DNA from: Hymenopus coronatus
Lineage: Eukaryota > Arthropoda > Insecta > Mantodea > Hymenopodidae
Assembly: GCA_030762935.1 (NCBI GenBank)
Contig: CM060888.1
Coordinates: 119,175,468-119,239,467, forward strand
Reading direction: 5' to 3'
Length of the DNA stretch: 64,000 nucleotides
Part shown: positions 9,986 to 21,300 of the stretch, in pieces
Numbering within the stretch: the first letter of the stretch is position 1
Layout of the letters: the number at the start of each line of letters is the position of its first letter
Notes under the pieces: generated by a model
What the model was told of the DNA's origin: nothing
Databases searched by the model: none
What the model saw: only the letters and a program-made list of their open reading frames with translations
Program-made: the position numbers and the translations under genes

Positions 9986-10457
9986 TATCGTTTAACAGTA
10001 CATATATCACAAAGGAGTATACAGTAAACGGTTTTAATAAACGATATTAATCGTTAATGACATACTTATAATTTGTTTAATATGTATATAATTTTACTTA
10101 TACTCAAACATTTTTAGATCACAACTGAAAATAGAATTACTTGTTGCAACATTATTAACTCTTAGGAGTAATAAAATGTATACACACCAATTTGTAATAA
10201 AAGTAGAGACCACGTACACATATTTGCAGATTCTCTGATACCGTATTTCGTTTTAACCCTCTCCCTAGCGCGGGTTATTTAAATATCACCCTTATGCTGG
10301 TAGGCTATTGAAACCTTAAATCATTTGAACAGATGAAATAATACACTATTCTGGTTTTGCAATTCAACAACTTTCTTCTGTATTGTTAAAAACAAAAGCT
10401 CTTGCAACTAAGTATAAGCTTGGATGTGGAGCTATAAGGATCGCAAGTCTATAAGAA
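9986..10457. other. Unassigned AT-rich sequence
   Basis: No recognisable element between the hAT derivative and family R copy E. Confidence 0.4.
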
Positions 10458-11311
10458 AGTCTAATGTGTTACACTCACATGACCTTCTCTACATCCCTGT
10501 AACAAATTATTGTTTAAAAGCTCAAGCTTCTATCTACTTCATGTTAATCGAGATCAATATTAACAGAAATGCTTTCTTGTAAGCAGAAAAGAAGTAAGGG
10601 TATTCACTGAGCTAAACGATATTAAAATTTGGTTGCCATATAGATGAAATCCGTTTCGATGTATTACCAGGGGTTCACAAAGCTCCGTAGATGAAAAGTT
10701 AAAAAAAACAAAAAAAAACAAAAAAAACAAGCAATATCTCAAAAATGATCAGCTCTATGATATATATTGCGTGATTTAACGAGATCTACAATTTTTGATA
10801 GTGAGTTTTTGTCTCTCTTTTACAGTTTACCAGTTATGCAAATTCCAGCAAAATTCATCCTGAATAAAGAGGTCTACAGAGGCTATTCCCAGAAATTCAA
10901 GATATATCTAAATTTTATTTGTCGTGTAAATGTCTTTAATATACGGTGTTTTAATCAAAATCGTTAGAGCCATTTTCGATAAAATCAAAATTTTCGAAAC
11001 TTTTTCAACGTAAAGGGTAGTTTGAAGTGGGGAACTTTCCTCAAAATCTTCGTGTTGCACTCTTGGAAGATATTGAACTTATATACCAAGTTTGGTACTT
11101 TACCGACTTTTCGTTTTTGAGATATCGTGTTCACAGACATACGAACACACTGATACACTGATACACGGACACACATACAGAGCTTTTTCTGAAAATACTT
11201 TTTTTTTGGATACAGGGGACCCTAAAACATATATTTTCGGTGAAATCTCGGTATCGAATTTTTTGGTGGAGTGCAATACATTCTCTATACACTTGTACAT
11301 AGTACATAGTA
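10458..11311 (-). repeat. Family R copy E, near full length
   Basis: Runs from TCTAATGTGTTACACTCACATGACCTTCTC, through the ATGTTAATCGAGATCA block, to a hairpin end TACATAGTAGAGAATGTA followed by an A-run. It is one of the more complete copies (about 850 bp), although the internal CA tract is short. Confidence 0.85.
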
Positions 11312-11455
11312 GAGAATGTAAAAAAAAAAATGTTTTTGTTACAGGGGATCCTAAAATGTCTGTTTCCGGTAAAATCTCGGTATCGAATTTTTGGGTGGAA
11401 TGCAATACCCTCTCTATACACTATGTACATCGTACGTGTAGAGAAGTAATAATAA
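11312..11455 (-). repeat. Tandem extra copy of the family R hairpin end
   Basis: Directly after copy E the last 120-140 bp of the family are repeated in the same orientation: GGGGATCCTAAAA, TCCGGTAAAATCTCGGTATCGA, GGTGGAATGCAATACC, then the hairpin TACATCGTACGTGTAGAGAAGTAA. The junction lies in A/T runs. Confidence 0.85.
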
Positions 11456-12621
11456 CCTGCCCAAAATAATAACATACTGGCTGCTAACTGCACTTTATTA
11501 TGGCGGTTATACTCCTGAGCTCGGACCTGCTCCATAAAAGCGAACTGTTGTTTCATGGGGGATTGAAGTTGGTGGTGCGCAAGTCCAATGTTCATCAAAC
11601 TCCAGAAATCAATTGTTAAAATGATGTTCGGCAAAACAAACGGTTTATTATTTATGTACTTAAAGAGGCTTCCATGCATAATTTGAATATTCATAAGAGA
11701 TTTTAAAAGTTCATCTTCTATACAGAAAGCTATATTTTCATAAACGCTACATGTTTTGTAGACGGAAGTCTGCAGCGAGGTTCTAAGACGCTAAGCTATG
11801 CTAAGACAAGCTTTCGAAATAATTTTGAAAACGGGCAGAGAAGTAGTGTAAGGCTTCACAAAATGGCTAAAAATAAAATTAAAAAATACTTAGAAGTTAG
11901 TATATATCATATTTAAATTGACCTTACTTTAAAAATAATCTTCGTACATGAATGATTCAATTTAATTTATGACCGTAGGAATTTGTTTATTCATTTTATT
12001 TTAAACAAATGCCCGTTAAAGTGATGTATTATAATCCCTTGCACCCAACAAATTCACCCCCATTAGCAAGAAATAACAATTTATATTGATTATTCTAATA
12101 TAGAAAATCTCGGTGCATTTATTTGCCAATCTAGATTTAGCAGCAAGAAAACTTACTATTCAGGATGTCTTATAAAATATGTTCATACAATTTTTACGTG
12201 CTTAATTTTTCGACTCTAATCGTTCGTATTCTTTTAGGGAAGAATAGTCAAGACATAGACTGGTGACGAGATGGTTTTGCTGTAGAAAATGAAGTTCCGG
12301 CTTAACCTGTTAAACTGTTATTTGACCACAAATAATAAGCTGGAGTCAGGTGCGGGATATTTTCAAGTAACGCAGCGTTTCTGTTTCAGCTCCGATGTTC
12401 AGAAGGCACTCAGTTAAAAAAAGTAACGAGTGAGAATTCCAGTACCTTTAATTTATGTAGTTTCAAGTTTACTTCAGTAATAGTACATGCTCATTCACTA
12501 CATTAGTATTATATGGAGTCCTTAAGAATGTCCTTGTTTGATGCACAGCTAAATTAATGCAGAGAAACTAGGGATTTTATGGTTCGTTTACCAAGATATT
12601 AAGGGAGGTTGAACAAACTGA
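11456..12621. other. Unassigned AT-rich sequence
   Basis: A long minus-strand frame (11131-11694) starts here but is mostly the family R shadow. I see no domain in the rest. Confidence 0.4.
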
Positions 12622-12876
12622 CTTGAACACGGGGTCTATGAAGAAGGCAGTTATGTTGCTGCTGATGAATCACAAAGAAGAATTGATATCATAGCCATAA
12701 ATCTGGCTCATGTGATGGAATCCTTAGATATTAAGTCATCAGATGAGAAACATGTGCCGACTGAATTACAAGATTATAAGTGTGCAATTTGCGAGCCAAA
12801 AATTCTGTTGTTCTGGTTTCTCAAACCAGAGGTCCCGAGTTCGATTCTTAGCTGGGACGGGGGATTTGCCAACTAA
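12622..12876 (+). pseudogene. Possible nuclease-like C-terminus of a non-LTR retrotransposon
   Basis: An 84-codon open stretch without an initiator. It includes VYEEGSYVAADESQRRIDII, followed by AINLAHVMESLD. Some arthropod non-LTR polyproteins end in a restriction-enzyme-like domain with a similar C-terminal segment: an acidic stretch followed by RRIDIIAxxx, the D being catalytic in PD-(D/E)xK folds. The similarity is from memory of the pattern and is short. The end of the frame (from about 12810) runs into a tRNA-like SINE head, so the coding remnant is at most about 60 codons. Immediately upstream another frame seems to continue, suggesting a frameshift. Alternatives are chance or a host exon. 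Confidence 0.35.
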
Positions 12877-12925
12877 AATCGTTTCCTATTCCCCACAAGT
12901 TCTGTGGGAGTGAATGTGTGTGGTG
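12808..12925 (+). repeat. tRNA-derived SINE, decayed
   Basis: A good B-box GAGTTCGATTCTTAGC (12837-12852) follows a TGGTTTCTCAAACCAGAGG arm. The body reads GGGGGATTTGCC and CTATTCCCCACAAGTTCTGTG and ends in GTGTGGTGTGTGTG. The A-box half is lost. It is not one of the S1-S5 bodies. Confidence 0.5.
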
Positions 12926-13072
12926 TGTGTGTTTAATAGTATGAAACTGAAAAAGCAACTTTAAGAACATACAAGAAAACAAAAAACAAAAACAAAAAAA
13001 CCTATATTTCAGCGAGCAAAACACCAGAAATAATTTCAAAAACCTCCGTTATGACTAGAAAAGGGATATATA

Positions 13073-13895
13073 AATGAAACAATTTAAAAAAATCTGATGT
13101 GTTCCATTCACATGACTTTCTCTACATCTCTGCAACAAATTATTGTATAAGCTGATGTTTATATTTACTTCAGGCTAATCGAGAAAAAAGTAGCATAGGT
13201 TATAGTGATAGTCAAAAGCTGGTTGCTATGTGACTGAAGTTCCTTTGTTTGTACGTATGGATAGCAGTTGACAAATTCCTGAATGAGAAAAGTTAACTTT
13301 TAAAACTGAAGCCAAAAATAAGAATATCCCAAAACGATCAACTCCACAAAAAATTATGTAACATAAATTGTGTGTTTTAACGTGCTCTACATGTTTTGTT
13401 TGATAACTTTTTGTCCATCTCTTACAGTTTAAGTGTTATACAAAATTCCGTAAAATTCATCCAGAATAAAGTAGCCTTCAGAGGCTATTCCCAGAAAATT
13501 CAAGATATACATTTTATTTGTCAGGTAAATATCTTTAATATACGATATTTTAATCAAAATCGTTAGAGCCATTTTTAGAAAATCAAAATTTTCGAAAAAA
13601 GATCCATATAAAGGGTAGTTTGGGTTGCGGGGATTTTTCTCAAAATCTTCATGTCTCATCCCTGGAAGATAATTAACTTAAATACCAACTTTGGTATTTT
13701 ACTGACTTTTCATTTTTGAGCTATCGTGTACACACACACACGGACACACGCGAACGTTTTCTGAAAATGTTTTTTTTTTGGGGATCTAGGGGGTCCTAAA
13801 ACATATATTTCCGGTAAAATCTTTATATCGAATTTTTTGTTGGAGTGCAATACCTTCTCTATACACTATGTACATAGTACGTGTTGAGAGATTAA
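13073..13895 (-). repeat. Family R copy F, near full length
   Basis: Starts as AAAAAAATCTGATGTGTTCC, followed by the inner arm ACTTTCTCTACATCTCTG and GGCTAATCGAG. Ends at the hairpin ACTATGTACATAGTACGTGT with an A-run. An internal CACACACACGGACACACGCG tract is present at 13731-13750. A good guide copy for the consensus. Confidence 0.9.
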
Positions 13896-14572
13896 AAACG
13901 AATTCGTATTTCTGCGTTAAGTTCCTTGTTACTTTAATCACGCTGTTGGTTTGTTAACTGGAGCAAGAGACACCATTCTTTTTTCCTTGGTTGGATTTTG
14001 TAAAAATTTTAAATTAAAATCTTCAATGTTCAAAGCGTTATTAAGTGTATCATTTTATGTTGTATTATATGTTTCATACGTACTGTAGAAGCCAATTATA
14101 TTATTGGAAAGTTTGTATTATGTATTTTAATATGCTTGTTTCGTGTGCTTTGTTTGCAGCAACCTCCAATGATGCAATTGAATGTATTGTGGCTGCAAAT
14201 AAAGTGATGATATGAATCCGTTGTAAAGCTCAAAGATCTAAGTATCTTGTTAGATAATTGCCAACTTAGGAGCTAAGGCAGAAGAGCACACAGCCACCTG
14301 CTGTTCATACTATGAAAGCTAGTCCAAAGTTTTAGTCACACGCATGGTGGTGCAAAAAGTCGTGGAAATGTCCACGTCATGCTAAACTTGCTGAAATAGA
14401 ACAATCAATGCAGGAGACTTCTCCGCAGTGAGAATGAGTGAGATCACAGGAAATATTGGGTAAAGCGTTTTCATAAACTTTAGAAATACTCGTGAAACTA
14501 AATTAACATCGATATTAATTTACTTCACAAACGCTGTGTGTAGCCTATTGTGGAAATGGAATATTCTGAAAA
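13896..14572. other. Unassigned sequence
   Basis: AT-rich. An acceptor-like TTTGCTTTGTTTGCAG-type site near 14158 is followed by a short open frame, but I could not find a donor or a protein family. Confidence 0.35.
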
Positions 14573-15374
14573 GTTGCCGAGATTTGAAACATGAATCGTC
14601 ATATATCTTGCTGCTGAGATTTGAATCATGAATCGTCGGTATACTATGCTGCTGAGATTTAAATCATGAATCGTCGGTATACTATGCTGCTGAGATTTGA
14701 ATCATGAATCGTCGGTATACTATGCTGCTGAGATTTAAATCATGAATCGTCGGTATACTATGCTGCTGAGATTTGAATCATGAATCGTCGGTATACCATG
14801 CTGCTGAGATTTTAATCATGAATCGTCGGTATACCATGCTGCTGAGATTTGAATCATGAATCGTCATATATCATGCTGCTGAAATTTGAATCATGAATCG
14901 TCATATATCATGCTGCTGAGATTTGAATCATGAATCGTCGGTATACTATGCTGCTGAGATTTAAATCATGAATCGTCGGTATACCATGCTGCTGAGATTT
15001 GAATCATGAATCGTCGGTATACCATGCTGCTGAGATTTGATTCATGAATCGTCGGTATACCATACTGCTGAGATTTAAATCATGAATCGTCGGTATACCA
15101 TGCTGCTGAGATTTAAACCATGAATCGTCGGTATACCATGCTGCTGAGATTTAAATCATGAATCGTCGGTATACCATGCTGCTGAGATTTAAACCATGAA
15201 TCGTCGGTATATCATGCTGCTGAGATTTGAATCATGAATCGTCCGTGTACTATGCTGCTGAGATTTTAATCATGAATCGTCGGTATACTCTGCTGCTGAG
15301 ATTTGAATCATGAATCGTCGGTATACCATGCTGCTGATATTTGGATCATGAATCGTCGGTATACTATGCTGCTG
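14573..15374. repeat. Minisatellite, 38-bp unit, about 21 copies
   Basis: The unit is GCTGCTGAGATTTGAATCAT plus GAATCGTCGGTATACCAT. Copies differ by few substitutions; a GTCATATATC variant occurs at the start and in two adjacent units (14.85-14.92 kb), while most have GTCGGTATAC. On the minus strand each unit contains GATTCAAATCTC, close to a Pol III B-box. The right edge joins CTAACCAATTAAGCTACCA, the reverse of a tRNA A-box region. Confidence 0.95.
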
Positions 15375-15400
15375 CTCTAACCAATTAAGCTACCATTACA
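15368..15400 (-). repeat. tRNA-like A-box segment bordering the 38-bp array
   Basis: The minus strand reads AATGGTAGCTTAATTGGTTA then GAGCAGC, a near-canonical tRNA 5' half (A-box TAGCTTAATTGG). It continues directly into the first 38-bp unit, whose sequence holds the B-box-like motif, so the array seems to have grown inside a tRNA-derived SINE head. Confidence 0.7.
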
Positions 15401-15522
15401 GCTTTTCCTAATACGGGTTAGCTATGAAGCTCCGAACTTAAATTACTCATGTAACTGTATATCGACATATACATTATCTCAAACATAAACTTTGGAGTGT
15501 TTACCGGAATAACGTGAGTCAG

Positions 15523-15610
15523 TTTCTAGGATAACTCAGTTGGTTAAACAAGCGTCACGTTAATTGCAGATCCATTGTTCAAATTTAAGCTACGGCAGTG
15601 AATTTTCCTG
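15523..15610 (+). repeat. tRNA-like SINE head, weak
   Basis: A-box-like GATAACTCAGTTGGTTAAAC and B-box-like TTGTTCAAATTTAAG with tRNA-like spacing. The body was not recognised. Confidence 0.45.
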
Positions 15611-16780
15611 TCTAAGTCTACCTTTTTAACTGCTGCAGTATTTTGGTATTCAATAGGTTATATGCATAGTCAGTGTATGTTATATTAATAATTTATCATG
15701 AGGAGGCAAACAATGGAATTGCACCTTTTGCAATTTTCTTCTTCCCTTTGTTCCTGTCAATTTAATTTACTGGACTTCTAGGAGAAAGAAAATTACAAAC
15801 TCTGGTCCTCCAAATATGAGGTTTTACGATTGGGCTAGTAACCCATCTAGTCTTAAATATTAATACGTAACACGGATGGAGTTGAGACTACAGCAGGTCA
15901 CATTGGCCTAATCCATGAAAGGAAGAAAACAATTATATAGCTGTAGTAGCAAGAGTGTGGGGAGCAATCTTTCAACATCACTACATGGCTTCTGAAGCGT
16001 TGCAGTTAAAAACAAACAAACAAACACACACTCTATCTGCTATAAAAAATCTCTGTACAAAAAATGACGGAACGACTCAAATGTTATTAGCTGGCGGTGG
16101 TCAGTGAATTCAACCGAGTCCTTCTAATCCTCTAAAATGTGGGACAGCAGTTCTGTTTGAAACTGGGTCAAGCATTGAGTCGATATAAGCTATTGGCTAT
16201 TATAGACTAGGTAGTATCAATAATCCCGTCATAAGAGGATAAGGTTCCAGATCTGTTAAATTCCATCGAGACCTGCAAATATAATAATTTAGAATTTTGA
16301 TTATAACTGAAAGCAGATAAAATAAGAAAATAAACTAAGTCAGTCAATTTTATGGTTCAGGTTTCAACACTAAAGCCTAGAGAGGTAGCGGAGGCCCACA
16401 TTATGTCATAAAATACATACTATGGGATACAGTATACATACAAGAAAGCTCCCTCACCAAGAAATATTATCAATAAGAAGTATTCAGTTCTTCTTCAGTT
16501 GTTATCGATAAAAAAAACTTGGTAATATCTGTATTCTAGAATTTTCGGAATTTTTTAATTTTCTTGCTCAAAATTTGGTTGCACGATTCACTCTAGCACG
16601 TAACTTCTTCAATAGAGATTCCCAGTTAAACAATATTGGCGGAATGCATAGGTCCTTCATTAATATTTTTCGATGGTAGTGTTTTGATCCATCGCCCTTC
16701 ATTCTGTTATAGTGGAAAGTTCAATCTGCTACATTTAGTGTTGATAATCTAAACTACCTGCCTGTTTTATCTATCTGTAT
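15611..16780. other. Unassigned sequence
   Basis: No domain, SINE or family R signature was recognised in this 1.2-kb stretch. Confidence 0.4.
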
Positions 16781-17535
16781 TTTCTCTACACGCACCAAGT
16801 ACATAGTGTATAGAGAAACATATTGCACCCAAAAATTCGATGCCGAGATTTCGCGGATATTTTGGGACCCCTTGAATAAAAAAACAGCATTTTTAGAAAA
16901 ATGTCCGTGTGCATAGCTCAAAACGAAAAGGCCGTTAAATACTCAACTTGATATTAAAGTTTAGTATCTTCCAAGGATGCGAAACGAAGATTTTCAAGAA
17001 ATTCTCCCACCTACAACTATTCTTTACTTGCAAAAATATCGATAATATTAGTTTTCTCAAAAAGGGATCTAATGATTTTGATTAAAATCTCTTATATTTA
17101 AGGTATTTTATGACAAAATGTATATCTTGAATTTTCTGGAAGATCTCGTTCTGAATGTTGAATAGCTGGTAATAGCGTAAGAGATAGACAAAAACTCAAC
17201 ACCAAAATAGTAGTTCTCACTTCATGTCATATACATTTTTGGTAGAGTAGACCGTGTTCGGATATATCTTGTTATTGGTTCCAGTTTTAAAATACTTAAG
17301 CTTTTCCCATAACGCAACTCCTGGCCACACAAAGAAACGGATTTCAATCCCATGGCTATCATATTTTAAAACATTGACTGTCCGTTTAGCCTAGTATATT
17401 CCCTTATTTCCCTTATAAGGAATAAGTATTAAAAAATTGATTACCATGAAGTAGATAGAAGCACAAGCTTTTTAGCAATAATTTGTTACAGAGATGTAAG
17501 AAAGTCATTTGAATGTGCACATCAGATTCTTTTAC
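16781..17535 (+). repeat. Family R copy G, near full length
   Basis: Runs from hairpin TTTTCTCTACACGCACCAAGTACATAGTGTATAGAGAAA-type sequence to the far end GAGATGTAAGAAAGTCATTTGAATGTGCACATCAGATTC-type sequence. The internal GT tract is almost absent in this copy. Confidence 0.88.
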
Positions 17536-17975
17536 TGCACGTATGTGCAGGAACTGTATTACAGTCTCTTTAACTGTCCGCAGAATGTAAGTATGAGCCA
17601 AAAGCTACCAAGTTTTAAAGATAAAAAACAGGTGTTGATAATCGATAGCTATTTTGCCACCAATATTAACTTTATTTTCCCGTTAGTACGTTTATGTTAT
17701 TCACTATCTATTAAGTATTATATTACTAAGTAGGCAATTTTAGGTCTTATTAATTTATTAATACTATTTTGATAGATCAGATAATAGTGCTCTTTTACAC
17801 CTTTGCTTTTAAAATGTCGCAGCATTATTGATTTGACGTATTTATCATTTGGTTTTGTGCCAAATGGTTTTGTAATCAAGTGAATTATCTCCACTTAACG
17901 GTTCAAATTCCATCACACATTTCACCGTTATGTTAATATGTTATGTATGTATATATATATACGGTCAACTGATAG
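17536..17975. other. Unassigned AT-rich sequence
   Basis: Contains only a short (AT)n run (17947-17961) near the 3' end of the mariner remnant. Confidence 0.4.
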
Positions 17976-17979
17976 TACA

Positions 17980-18590
17980 TATGTTAGGTTATTTCCACAT
18001 AATCTCCATATCAGTTGTGGTTGGGACGAGTTTGAATATTTCCTTCGGGTAAAATTCTTGTTCTAGTGTGTTCAGACACGTTGTCGTGAAGCGTTGCACT
18101 TCCTCATATGAAACTGATCGTCGACCTTCTAGGTGATCTTTCAAGTGAGGAAAAAGACGAAAGTCACTTGGAGCGAGATCCGGACTGTAGGGAGGATGGT
18201 CAATGATATCACAGTGAAACTCCTTCAACAGCGAGATTGTCTTCTGGGCTGGATGAGGTCGCGCTGCATCGTGAAGGAAGATGACACCCTCGGTGGGGAC
18301 TGCCGGCAATTTTCTCTTCATTACTTCGCCTAATCGTGTCATGATCTTGCAGTATCGGTCAGCGGTCACTGTGTGTTCTTTCTAAAAACTTCACCCCAGA
18401 GAACTGTGGTCATCACCTTCCCGAGAGATGGCGCTACCTTAAACTTTTTTCCTTGCCATTGACGACCGCTTACTGCTGGGGGGATAGTGGTGGGTCTATG
18501 TTTCGTCACTCGTGACAATGCGGTTAATAAAACTGCTCCTTTTCGAGGAGAATCTTTGCAAAAGTTGCAGACTTCCAATTATTTCATTTC
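17980..18590 (-). pseudogene. mariner transposase, C-terminal two thirds, decayed
   Basis: In one frame (minus strand, 18485-18575) NRIVTSDET is followed by a stop where W is expected, then THHY; this D is the first catalytic aspartate. In the adjoining frame KKFKVAP and GKVMTT follow, as in mariner. After a further shift the frame 17989-18369 gives VIFLHDAARPH, with the second catalytic D, and then DHPPYSPDLAPSDFRLFPHL, with the last one. The D-to-D spacing of this half fits DD34D mariners. The N-terminal DNA-binding domain is missing. At least one nonsense mutation and two frameshifts rule out activity. Flanking TIRs were not found with confidence. Confidence 0.88.
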
Positions 18591-18634
18591 ATGTATCAAT
18601 ACTGTCCACCGCCATATGTAGTAAGAACGGAAAT

Positions 18635-18770
18635 TAAACCTTCTAAAAACACACACATGCACGCGAGCGCGGATAGCTTTTATTCAGGGAGTCTCTGGCG
18701 AGATCTTGATTCCAAAATTTTGCATGGTGCGCAGCACTTCTTTATTTACTTATGGTAAGAAGCACAGAAA
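18635..18770 (-). repeat. Family R fragment, strongly diverged
   Basis: Carries a CACACACATGCACGCGAGCGCGG tract, TTTTATTCAGGGAGTCTC, GGCGAGATCTTGATTCCAAAATTT and a terminal AGCACAGAAAGTAAAAA. These match the last third of family R with many changes. Confidence 0.55.
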
Positions 18771-19724
18771 GTAAAAATGCCAGTGCGGCAACTAAATAAA
18801 GAAACTTTTTGATTTAATTGTATTGGAATATTTTATGGATAATGTTCGAAATTGTTCTCCTTTTGGTGTTATGTAAAAAGGAATAATTTTTACTATTCTG
18901 TAAATCCTAATTTATTGTGCAATACATTTAATTCTGACCCCTCATATTTTGAGGCTTATTTGTACATCAAAGAAGCTTATTTTCAATACATTACTGATAA
19001 CCAAAGAAGATTAGTAAGAGAAAAGCACCAACTGTTTCACTACAAATATCGATATATCCAACTCAAAGCTAGCATCTAGTCAGACAAGCGTATCATATTT
19101 CGCTTCTCTGTTTCCATTACCTCAGTAGAATCATGACTGTAATCCGAAATTTCAGCTTAATTGCGGGAATCGAAATTGGAATATCTATTTCTCACAAAAA
19201 CATTGTTCATAAGTGTATGTCTCTGTATGTATATACATATAAGCATACATATCTATATTATGTAGTACGTATCTCAATTTATAGAACATTGTAATAATGT
19301 TTATATTCATACGCAGACAAGTGTCGAAATATTCATTTGGACATTTTGGTACCACACATTCTAACACACCTGACCAAATTAAAATTCGGATTGATAAAAA
19401 TCTCTCTTTAAACAGCTGTGGATCAATAGTGTCCCATTTTCTTTATCACATGCTGTCTCAAACATCGTAACGTTTCATTTCAAATAAAAATTCACATTAT
19501 GCCACCTTGATAAATACCACTGTCTTAACAAAATGTTATGAATCAATATTGTCCAGCGCTTATTGTGGGACAAACGAATGTCTACATGTGCAATAGACTT
19601 CGTAAAATAATCGAGTTTCGTCACACTGAGAACATTTGCCTAGTGATTCTTACACAGATTCAATCCATTCTTCCATCCTATTATAAGCGGGAGTCATTCA
19701 TTCCTCAATAATATTGCACCGTTA
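18771..19724. other. Unassigned AT-rich sequence
   Basis: The open frame 18852-19079 has background composition and no domain that I recognise. Nothing else is visible. Confidence 0.4.
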
Positions 19725-20090
19725 ATATTAGTTGAGGTCGTCTCCTTAGCGCGGTGGTAGCGTTGCTACTTACCAAGCGGGAGACCTGGGTTCGATCCCC
19801 AGTACCGGCGTGGGGATTTTCCCCCGCTTGGAGACCTGGCCCGGGGTGCACTCAGCCACGTAAGGTCCCTGGGGGGCCAATTGAGGAGCTACTTGATGGA
19901 GAAGTAGCGGCTCCAGGTCATGAGGACCGCATTAACCGGCCGGGGGGATTCGAGGCGCTGACCACGTCTCACCCTCCAATACTGCACCCCATCCATGACG
20001 TCTGTAGTGGACCGAGATGGGGGACGCAGCGGCCGGGCGGTAGGCCAAGGTTACCCGTGAGCTGTCGTGCCATGGAGTTATATTAGTTGA
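19725..20090 (+). mobile_element. tRNA-derived SINE, family S1, with target duplication
   Basis: The body is 19736-20079. The head has A-box TTAGCGCGGTGGTAGCG and B-box TGGGTTCGATCCCCAGTACC, both near consensus. The body follows (GGGGATTTTCCCCCGCTTGG, GAGGAGCTACTTGATGGAG, GCTGACCACGTCTCACCC, CTGTCGTGCCATGG). An 11-bp direct repeat ATATTAGTTGA flanks it (19725-19735 and 20080-20090). It is the best-preserved S1 copy and probably the youngest. Its G+C is far above the surroundings, which explains the long frames on both strands. Confidence 0.95.
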
Positions 20091-21127
20091 AAAATAATAT
20101 TTTACTATTCCTGAAAAGTCCATCGTGTATTCAGCAGTACTACATTGTAAATTGAATATATACTAATCCACCAACTTATCTGTGATGTTTTTTAAGTTAT
20201 ATCCTCAATAATTTTAATATATTTCCATTATTGTCTCAATAATAAAATTAAACACTAATTTTATATTATATTTAGCCCCTGCGGTCCACATAGTAAAATT
20301 ATCGGACCAAATTTATACATTTTGATCAAAAAGAAATATCCAGTGCTGCTACAAATTAGCATTTATAAACTAAAATATACAATTAAGATATCATTAAAAA
20401 CATTTTGAAACAACCAGTAAGTGTTATATCATGGTTAAGTAAAATTAAAACTGAATGTTATCTACTGTAATTTGAAATGTATATTTAGTTGTCATTTCAC
20501 ATAATATTTATACGTTTCATTTAAATTGTTACCGTTCACTGTAATTTATTCAATGTAATTAAAATACACAGTTGTGTGTTATTTATAATGTTATAAGTTG
20601 TAAGTGAATACGTAATCGAAATATGAACTGTTATGCTTATATTTGAAGAATTTGTACAAGCAAACGAGATATTTTCATTCAGGTCAGCTGATAGAATTCA
20701 TATATATACATTTCTGCTCTAAATATGTGCTGGCAAATAAAATACACAATAGTATCTTAGGTCAGGTGGCCATTTCTTGTGCCATCCAAGATAAATCCGA
20801 TTTTCCTCAGCTCCTGTTTAAATATAATTAGTTAATTTGTAAATGGTGCAATATCCCTAAATACCAAGGATGTGTAAAGACATATAATGTTCAAAATTAA
20901 AATTTATAAAGCTACTTATTCTAACTTTGTCTTTTTAAATATGCTTAACGTATTAGGAAGAATTTTAATTAGTCGGCAGTTACCTAGGTACAACTATTTT
21001 ATTATTGCATGACATGCTTCACACACCTGAATTTAGTTGTACGTCTCTTATTCAAATCATTTCAATAACATTTTGTTTTGTTATTCATTTCATATTGTGA
21101 CGCAATTACATGCTCAGTTACGTAAAA
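20091..21127. other. Unassigned, very AT-rich sequence
   Basis: No coding or repeat signal was recognised. Confidence 0.4.
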
Positions 21128-21149
21128 TAAGTAGAGAGATATATACGCG

Positions 21150-21300
21150 GCAGCATAAAGGCCGGAAGCGCTATCGAGAGATAACCAGAATCTTCTGGAA
21201 ATGTCCCATCTCTCGGCTTCCAGATAATTCTGGAAACCTCAGTGGAAATTTCCACCAGTTATTCAATCCAACAGGTTTATAATCAGCGAGTTAGTGGGTG
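21150..21300 (+). repeat. LTR-like segment A of a decayed LTR retrotransposon
   Basis: This segment matches 23675-23790 over more than 100 bp. Shared are an AAAGGCCGGAAGCGCT / AAACACCGCAAACGCT block, an identical stretch of about 20 bp ending TCTTCTGGAA, CTCTCGGCTTCCAG / CTCTCCGCTTTCAG, TTCTGGAA / TTCTAGAA and AGTGGAAAT / TGTGGAAAT. The same orientation and 2.5-kb separation suggest a pair of LTRs. A TATA-like TTTATAAT lies at 21276-21283. True LTR edges were not found. Confidence 0.45.
21188..21200 (+). promoter_or_regulatory. Heat-shock-element-like array
   Basis: GAATCTTCTGGAA fits the HSF site GAAnnTTCnnGAA exactly (three units). A fourth position reads GTC instead of TTC. Further GAA/TTC pairs follow at 21228-21252, with a TATA-like box about 75 bp downstream. 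Confidence 0.5.

Noticed and set aside
11131..11694. 187-codon open frame on the minus strand, the longest in the window
   Set aside because: Most of it is family R sequence read through two tandem ends; the same peptide pattern appears, broken in different places, in other copies.
14158..14215. Possible terminal exon after TTTGTTTGCAG
   Set aside because: Only a short frame follows, with no donor, no domain and no supporting neighbour exon.
14573..15374. CRISPR-like array
   Set aside because: Units are contiguous 38-bp tandem repeats with no unique spacers, in a eukaryotic context.
19754..20123. GC-rich 110- and 63-codon frames on both strands
   Set aside because: They lie entirely within the S1 SINE, which is non-coding and Pol III-derived.
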